From Trichosphaerium sp. ATCC 40318 (Eukaryota; Discosea; Flabellinia; Trichosidae): DNA of 64,000 nucleotides. The stretch lies in NCBI GenBank assembly GCA_038496445.1, contig JALMLS010000197.1, positions 1 to 64,000 on the forward strand. The letters are read 5' to 3'. Below, piece after piece: positions 56,220 through 64,000 of the stretch (positions within the stretch are counted from its first letter, which is position 1; the number at the start of each line of letters is the position of its first letter). The notes beneath the pieces were generated by a model, which ran no database searches, was not told the DNA's origin, and worked only from the letters and a program-made list of their open reading frames with translations. The translations under genes and the position numbers were made by a program.

Positions 56220-59200
56220 ATGTTTTATCAACTAGGTATTAACAACGAAGGTCAATACCAAGAGCTTCATCATATTCGCAGATATGAACGGCTCTTGAAA
56301 AGACTAACATCGGACCCAGAATTTGATACGCTTACATTCCATATAACTTTTTCCAGTACAACAACATCAGCATACGCACACAGCGTCTAACATTCATGAG
56401 GTTGGATAAATACAAGCTTACAGCAAACATGGTATACACAATTGGCTGAAGCTCTTTCAAAAACAGAGGCAATAACGCACCTTGATTTAAGCGAGTACGT
56501 TCTTTAACATGGCAAGATATTGCTCAATAAACGCAAAAGCCAAAAAAAAAAACTACGATCCTGCGCACCTTTACAAAAAAAACCATTTTAATTGCATGAA
56601 CAACAGTATTTCTGTCTCTTCAAACCGAAATATACCAAAAGCGCACACCTCTTCTATTCTGGAAAACCGTTGTGCCAAAATACTTTTTGCGATAACATAT
56701 GCAGCGTTGCGCTCCTTTATTGGTACTTTGTTCGAAAAAAAAAAACCAACCACCATAAAAACAACCTCAAAGCGCGATGGCAACCTCCAAAATGCTTTTG
56801 CGCTAGCCAGCATCACTATCTTTTCCTCTATCGCTAAATATTGCCTCACCTCATTTAGTAATGCTGAAGGATTAGGCGATAAGGGCCTGCAGGCTATATA
56901 CGAGGTTATTAAAACAAAATCAAATCTACGCGTAGTCAAGTTTTGCAACGACAATCTAACAGATGCATCTATCGATTTTCTCACTAAAATAGTCGAAACG
57001 AACATATCTCTCGAAGAATTTGACGTTGGTAACAACAAAGGTAAACTTGTAAACCAAATATGCGCTTTTTTTGGCAAACTTTTTGATGAATTATTACGAG
57101 CTTACGCGGTCTTCTTATGATTCATCAGCCCTTTCTATCGCTAACACCATCAATATAGAACTCTCTGGATCATCTCAAGCGGCCTCAAAACTGATTCAAG
57201 CAATGACAAAGCATCAACATTTAAAAGCAATCGGATTATCACTGACAGGCCTTTCTAAAAACCTTTCAGGAAGTCTAGCTAAGCTAGTAGTGAACAATAA
57301 GAGTCTAACACACCTTGATCTATCAAAGAACAATATTACAGACGAAGGGGTTACTGCTGTTTTGCAAGCACTAAAATATTCTCCAAATTTGGGATCACTC
57401 GATATTGGCTACACGAACACTACAAGTAGTAGTATAATGCATCTTTTACCGATATTATCTTCGCATGAAAACCTCTCTATGCTATCTTTGGGTTCTTGTA
57501 GGCTTGATACAGGCGTCATTGTTAAGCTTGCACAAGCATTAAGAAAGAGCAGTCATTTGAAGTACGAATGCTTTTGTTTTTTTGAACAATTTTTTTTTTT
57601 GCTTGTTTAACGGAAGATCAGAGTTTTCTCAGCTTGTATACGATATTTAATACATTAAATACTAAATATAATTATAGAAAATTGGATTTATCAAATCTAC
57701 AGCATATTGGTAATGATGCATTGAAGGGTATTTGTAATTTAATTACAAGAGCAAAGGGATTAAAAGAACTTGATTTGGAATACGTAAAAAAAGGTGTCAT
57801 AAGCACTGAGCAAGCGATAGATATTGCAAGAGCTATACGTGTTAATAAAACTCTGCAAATAGTACGCCTTCCAGCTTTCTGTCAGGTCCTGGAGACGGAT
57901 TTTACAAAGTTTATTAATATTATGGTTGAGTGCGTGTTTTTTTTTTTTTTCACTTTGAGTTTGCTGTTCGTATTCGTTTTTGTTTTAATATACTATAGAG
58001 CTATTCAACTTGGTAATGTTATCGACTTGGATTTGAGTGATGTTGCATTTTCATCAAAGGACGCTGCGATACTTGGTAGATTTATCAAGAGTGATCAAAA
58101 ATTAAAGGTAGCTGCTTTGTCTTTTTAGCAATCTTTGAGTTACTTACTTGGTGACTTTAGCGTCTGAGTTTGAGACATACACCAATAAACGAAGATGGTT
58201 TGAAAGAGATTTTAAAAGCAGCTGAACACAATGTATCGCTTGAATACTTAGATGTTAGGGATATTGATTGTTGTACGTTGTTACTATTTTCTCTTTTACG
58301 AAAAACCTAATTTATTTTCTAGCTGAAGAAATGTTACATACTGTAGAAAGATGGTTCCCTAAATCAGCTAATCTATGTCAGCTACTTATAGGCGATGGAA
58401 ACTTAGCCAAACAAGTACCTGCCTTTTTCAAATACAAGAATCTTCAAAAACAGAATCTATCAGAGTTCCCAATGCCGATTCTACAAATGGATAAGCTAGT
58501 TCGTCTTAACCTTTCTGGTGAGTAATTTATCCAAATATATACCACGTGGTATAGATTTTCGAGTATAATACATCTGTCGCTTTCAACAGAACGTCAAGTC
58601 AACACGCTCCGATTAATTTTGTCTTTCTAGGCAACAAAATTAAAATGCTTCCTCCTGATATTTCTAGACTTCAAAATCTTGAAGTTCTTGATGTTAGACA
58701 AAATCTTATCAGAAACTTACCTGTGGAACTTATTGAGCTTCAAAGTACACTCAAAGAATTAAAGATTCTTGGTAATCCTCTTGTCAATGTTAAGAAAGTA
58801 TTATGGACGAGAAGTCCAAAAGAAATACTTGGTTACCTTCAACAGCTAAAGCGTGGAACAGATACAATATATTCTGCTAAATTAATGATTGTTGGACGTG
58901 AAAATATCGGTAAAACATCACTTGCTCGTGTTATTTGCAAGGTACGCTTAGTTTCTCTTTCGCAACTGTGCGATTATAGTTCACTTTTTTCTAATTTTTT
59001 TTTTCATTTAGAAATGCGGTAAAACAAAGAAGAAGAAACCTAGTAAGAGTAAGTTTAAGACAAGTACAGATGGTATAGATATAGATCATCTTGAGTTGGA
59101 AGTAGATTTTGGACAGAGTGGGCAAGCCGGTCCACAAAGTCCTAAGAAACAAGCTGTTGCTCTCAGCCTTTGGGATTTTGTACGTTAATGATTAAATATA

Positions 59201-62200
59201 AGAAACGGTAATTTAACTTTATTAAAGGCTGGGCAAGAGACGTACTACACAACACATGAGTTCTTTCTTTCAGAGCACGCTATATTCTTAGTAGTAAGTC
59301 TTTTTTTTTTTTTGAACATTTAGCTTTGTTTTTCTGCTTTTTGTCGGCCGTCTTCTATTGTTGGTTGGAGGCTGTGTTCTTATGTTATTTTGCTTAGGTG
59401 TTTGATATGTCAAAGTCCTTGGATAGAGTGAGTATGTTATACTGGCTGAACTCTATTAAATCGCGTACAAATGAATCAAGTATAATTCTTGTTGGTACTC
59501 ATGTTGATGCTGATATTTGTCAAAGTGGTATGACTATTTTGAGCATCAATACTCTTATTAATAGTTATATGCTGACTTATTTCTTTAGAAGGATATGTTG
59601 ATAATGTCCTTCAATTAATGAAGGATGAATTTTGTACAGAGGCATTCCCAATGATTGAGTATATTGTACCTGTTTCTTGTAAACGTGAAATGGGAGCACA
59701 AGATCTGATAGATTGCTTAAAACTCACAATAGCGAAGGGTGAAGGATCTGCACAAATAGTACCAAAAACGTATGCTATAACTATTCTTTTAAAGTATACA
59801 GTCAGCTAACTGCTTTTTTTCTTCAGTTACAAAGTGTTGGTTAGCGCTATTAAGGCTGAAAATGCTCGAATGTCAGAGAAAAACTTACCTCCTTATAAAA
59901 CATGGTATGCTTCTTATTATACTGCCCAGATTGTTTCAGTACTAAATTCAATACTTATCTAACCCTTAGGGATGATTTTGTTGATCTTGCGAGAGATTGC
60001 AACATAAAAGATGAGTCTCAAATTAAGTTGTACGACCAGTCGATGAAATTTTTTGTTTTATTTTGATTCTCTGCTTTAATACATTATTAATTATGCTCTT
60101 TAGGTTCTGTCGTATCCTCCATAAAGTAGGTACTATTGTATACTTGGAAGGAGATGATACAGAAGGTGGTCGAGCAGATATAGTTATACTTGATGTTCAG
60201 TATCTTACAGATATATTTGCGACTATTATAACAACTAAACAGAATTATGTCAAGTGCGTTCTCCGTTTGTTATTCTATTTGTTTGCGAAGATGAAGGTAC
60301 TTATTTGTTTTTTTAGGGATGGTGTTATTATGCACAAGAACTTGAAGCATGTGTGGAAACAATTCCCTGAAACTATTCATCCCTCTTTGTTGAACATTCT
60401 TTACAACTTTGAGATTGCTTATAAAATTGATACGAACAATGATTTTGTTTCCAAAGCTTTGAATAACTTGAGAGGGTCTTCTTCAAGTCGTATAAATGTA
60501 TTAAAAGGTAGAAACTACTCAGAGACGTCACCTTCAACACCCAAAAAGATCTCAGTACAAGAGGAGTGCAGGTACCTATTTTAGCCACCTAACTCCATTC
60601 AAACTGATTTTGCTCATTATTATCGATTTAGTTTATTGCCATCTCTCTTACCTCAAGAACGACCTCAATTATCTATTCTATGGCCTCCAAGTAAGGGACA
60701 ATATGATAGAATCTACGAGCTTGAGTTCATGCCAAGAGGTACAGATTTTGTTAAATAAGTGTATTGTTAACTCGAAAACTAATATTTTGTTTAAGGTCTT
60801 TTCTCTCGCCTTCTTGTTCGTTCTATGATGTACGGAGAGAAGGTGTTAAAGTATTGGCGTAATGGGGTTATTGCAACTTATACAGATGATAATGGAATGC
60901 TATGCACTTTCTTTATTGAAAAAGAAAGGGCACAAAATAAATTTTCAATAAGAGTCAGAGGGCCAAAAACTTCAGTTACTAAAGTATTCCGTGACTTACT
61001 TGAAACAACAGAAGCTCTTTTATCAAGTTCATGTTCTAATGTTGGAAACTCAGTGTATATTACTTGTCCACATTGCTATGAATTAAAGGCAGATAAAGTC
61101 CATATATGGGACTTTTCGTACCTAACAAAAAGTAAGTTTTTTTACTTTGAATTTGACTTTGTGCTGTTCTGTTACTAAAAAATACTGTTTAGTGGCTTCC
61201 AAGGGATTAGCATTTGTTTCATGTACAAAACAAGAAACAGTAGCTAAAGTTCGATTAGATCGTATCGCGCCTGACATTGCACTTTCTGACTTTTCAGGAA
61301 TGCAGATTTCTCATGAAGAAATTACACTTGTTGAAGAAGTCGGTAAAGGTACGCCTTAACAATCTAAACTTGATCGTAACTATGCTCGCATAATATTTTA
61401 TAGGTTCTTTTGGTATTATTTGGAAGGGTATCTACCAAGACGAGATTGTTGCTGTGAGTGTTTTTGAAGAAGCTTTTTTCCTATTTTTTTCTGTATTTCA
61501 TTTCAGTTTTGACTTGTTATACTTCAAGGTTAAACAGTTGACACCGAAAGGTACTGAAGCTGAAGAACTCTTTGCAGAGTTCAGACGTGAAGTATGGATT
61601 ATGAGCTCAATGAAGCACCCTAATGTTGTTAATCTTCGCGGATTCTGTCTAGAGCCATTCAGTATGGTTATGGAGTTCCTTGCAGGTATGTACCTGTTCC
61701 TCTACCAGTTTTCTTACAATTTCATTTAGGTGGTGACTTGTACTCTCTTGTGTCAAACAAGAAGCGCTTCTCTAAAGGTATACCTCTTGCATTACAGCTT
61801 CGTATTGCTTTGGATATTGCCTTGGGCATGGAGAATCTCCATGCAGCTACACCACCACTTATCCACGCTGATCTTAAGAGTCCTAATATTCTTGTACGTA
61901 AACCTAAAAGATTTAGACTTCTTATCCAAGTAACTCCTTGCTTTAGATTGCAAACAGAGATTTGAGTGCTAGACAACTTGGACCTGTGGCTAAAGTTGCT
62001 GATTTCGGTTTGTCTTCTCGTTTATACACACCATACTTGAAAGAGACTACTAAAAACAGAAAGGTCTCTAACCCTACATGGCTAGGTGCGTAAAACAAAA
62101 AGTGTCTCATCAATTAACTCATCGTAAATCAGCGCCTGAAATCATGCGCGAACAAGCCTTTACTGAAAAGTCAGATATTTATGCGTTTGGCATTATATTA

Positions 62201-64000
62201 TGGGAGATTATGAGCCGTTCACATCCTTTCCAAGAGTTTCACTTTGAGTTCTTGTGCGTAGCCTTTTTTAAACCCTCTGAGTTCCTCTAACACATCGTTG
62301 TAGGCATGAACTTGAAGACTCTGTTCGTGATAAAAAGCTTCGACCTACTATTCATTCAGATGATATACCTGCACCTATAGGTGACCTTATACGTAATGCT
62401 TGGCATGATGATCCAGAGAAGAGACCAGAGTTCTCTGATATTGTAAACCAGTTAATGGATATCATCAGAGAGTATACACAACCAAAAGAAGTTCATATGC
62501 CTAAACACAGCAATAAGTTTCAAAGACAAAAGACACAACTCCTGAGACGTATGTCTTTTGGTTTGATTTTTCTTGGACTAACACTCTTACTTAGACCAAA
62601 AGTCGTCTGTTCGTGCATCAAACGTAGTAAGTGCTGCTGGTAAGTCATTCCCACGCTTCAAACACCTTTACTAATGTATACCAAGGCACTCTGATTAAGA
62701 CAATAAAACTAAACTCACCTGTGTTGTGTATGGAACAAGTTAAGGATAATCAGATTTGGGCTGGATGGTACGTACCAAAGAACTGGTTGAGCGCCTTTGG
62801 AACAAGCTTCTGTGAACAAAAACAAGAATTCTAAACTCGGTGAAGTATTCACTAATTTCTTTCTTTAGTAGCGATGGTTCTATTTGGATTTACAACGCTG
62901 AAGGCGGTCAACGCCTCGTAAAAGATCAGACATGTCATGAGCATCCTGTTGTTGCTGCAGTACGTCTAGATGCTTACTGTGAATATTAACACAGTGTTAA
63001 GGCTTGGTCTGGTGATCACGTGTTTACCTCTGATACTACTTGCTTGAAAGTATGGGAAGTACCTAAGTTTGAAGCTTCAATTTTGGATAAGGTACAGATA
63101 AATACGCTTGTGACTTAGTTTGGAAGTACTTACTCTGGTCTTTTAGAAACGCTCTGTTGTTCGTATAAATATCAAGACAGGAGTAGGAAAACAGAAATGG
63201 AAGGTCGCTTTCTTGAGTTATGAGAACAGGAAGCTTTGTATATCAAAGGATAAAGACGTATGTCTAAGACGATTTTTTTTGTTGTTTCACTTTGCCTTGC
63301 TGACTTATTTAGTTGAAAAAAGCTTTCACTCCACCTGTAGGTGTTGAACGTGTTAAACTAAACTCTGGTCCTACAAATGTAAAATCGACTCAGAAAGATC
63401 GTTGTTTCAGCCTACGATATCCGGACTCTGAAGAGGACTTTGTATTTAAGTTCGATACTGCCGAAGAAGCTAACTCTTGGAGTAACTTCTTGGATACAGT
63501 ACAGAAACAACTTGTTCTTGTACGACTCTTGCAGGTTGCATCTTTGATAACACGCTTACTTCTCTTCAGAAAAAACGACTAGTAAGAGCAGAGAAGCTAT
63601 CTGATGTATACGCACAAGATACTGTTGCTCTTTTGGATGTAAGAGGTGAGCAGTTATGGGCTTTTAGTTCGAATGGTGCTATACATATTTGGGATTCAGA
63701 GGTATGCATCTACACTACTTGGTTAGTAATATTTGTCACTAATTGCTTTGAGTAGGATTTCAAGTTTATAAATAGAATTGATCTTGTTAGTGTATCTCCA
63801 CGGAAAGTCTTTCCATCTAAAGTGTACGCCTCTTTTTTTTTTTTTTGAAGTTTTTCAATTAACTTTCTTATGTTTGTTCTAGGAATAACTTTATGGCAGT
63901 ATCTGTGTGTTATGTTGATAACTTTATATTTGCTTCCATGGGAACTACAATCTTTAAATTAGATAGCAAGGTACGTGATAAGGCAAATAGAAAGTAGATT
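56220..64000 (+). CDS. ROCO protein: LRR - Roc GTPase - COR - TKL kinase - beta-propeller with PH insert, 3' partial
   Basis: LRRK2-type signalling GTPase/kinase. The start is probably ATG 56220 (MFYQLGINNEGQYQELHHIR); the next join near 56355 is unclear. Leucine-rich repeats run about 56450-58800, first of the RNase-inhibitor-like type (LTHLDLSKNNITDEGV) and then plain LRRs (LEVLDVRQNLIRNLPVEL). The Roc domain has P-loop VGRENIGKTSLARV (about 58890), switch II WDFAGQETYYTTHEFF (about 59170-59265) and THVD (about 59500). The COR domain spans about 59830-61130. The kinase has GKGSFGIIWKG, VAVKQL (split by an intron), IHADLKSPNIL (His-Ala-Asp in place of HRD, about 61860), ADFGLSSR (about 62000) and WLAPEIM (about 62085-62150). 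A propeller with CSDGSIWIYN and TCLKVWEV (about 62880-63060) is interrupted by a PH-like domain (about 63150-63510) and continues past the right edge. More than twenty introns. Both catalytic domains look intact. Confidence 0.9.

Noticed and set aside
56571-57077. Minus-strand 168-codon frame
   Set aside because: It overlaps LRR exons and introns of the ROCO gene, has no splice support and no family resemblance.
1-64000. Bacterial, phage, plasmid or CRISPR content
   Set aside because: Dense spliceosomal introns, mitochondrial presequences and eukaryote-specific families throughout; no spaced direct-repeat array and no Shine-Dalgarno pattern.

Overview
This is eukaryotic nuclear DNA: AT-rich and gene-dense, with many very short spliceosomal introns. 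Donors are mostly GTACGT or GTRAGT, acceptors sit behind T-runs, and a few donors are GC. There are no operons, no prokaryotic ribosome sites and no phage or CRISPR features. All multi-exon genes are given as start-to-stop spans. The exon joins were worked out by hand from reading frame, splice motifs and protein-family similarity. The lineage cannot be fixed. A stramenopile, a rhizarian or an early-branching fungus would all fit: the PTNAP-repeat secreted protein and the Crinkler-like nuclease-kinase are known from such groups, and the ROCO kinase, G-alpha and cyclic-nucleotide phosphodiesterase indicate a signalling-rich unicell.

Layout. 1-9 kb: DDB1 (minus, C-terminus off the left edge), a small SH3-like ORF, a cyclic-nucleotide phosphodiesterase and a basic hypothetical protein. 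9-12.1 kb: a five-repeat protein ending in a PD-(D/E)XK nuclease (minus). 12.5-15.7 kb: a coiled-coil protein and a secreted PTNAP-repeat protein. 16-19.1 kb: an accessory island of F-box/LRR and MORN-like repeat genes, partly decayed and framed by an inverted duplication, followed by a 110-bp MITE-like element. 19.6-31.1 kb: sulfatase, G-alpha, secreted beta-helix protein and complex I NDUFV1. 31.4-34.8 kb: a PH/Ras-binding/SH3 adaptor. 35.0-37.3 kb: a second member of the repeat-nuclease family (plus). 37.9-43.6 kb: F-box protein, OTU deubiquitinase, F-box/LRR pseudogene and an HhH protein. 44.7-47.8 kb: a SAP/coiled-coil/PD-(D/E)XK/kinase fusion. 47.8-51.6 kb: mostly non-coding, with two decayed copies of a minus-strand gene. 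51.6-56 kb: a hypothetical protein and the proteasome receptor RPN10. 56.2 kb to the end: an LRR-Roc-COR-kinase-propeller ROCO protein (C-terminus off the right edge).

Themes. Ubiquitin biology recurs: DDB1, three F-box loci, an OTU protease and RPN10. Signalling is represented by PDE, G-alpha, the PH/RBD/SH3 adaptor and ROCO. The most novel items are the repeat-plus-nuclease family (two divergent members, each with a modular repeat array, a basic N-terminus and an E-Y-Q-G-E-H-H-Y nuclease core) and the SAP/nuclease/kinase fusion. The F-box/LRR and MORN island looks like gene families common in giant viruses of protists; that link is an inference only.
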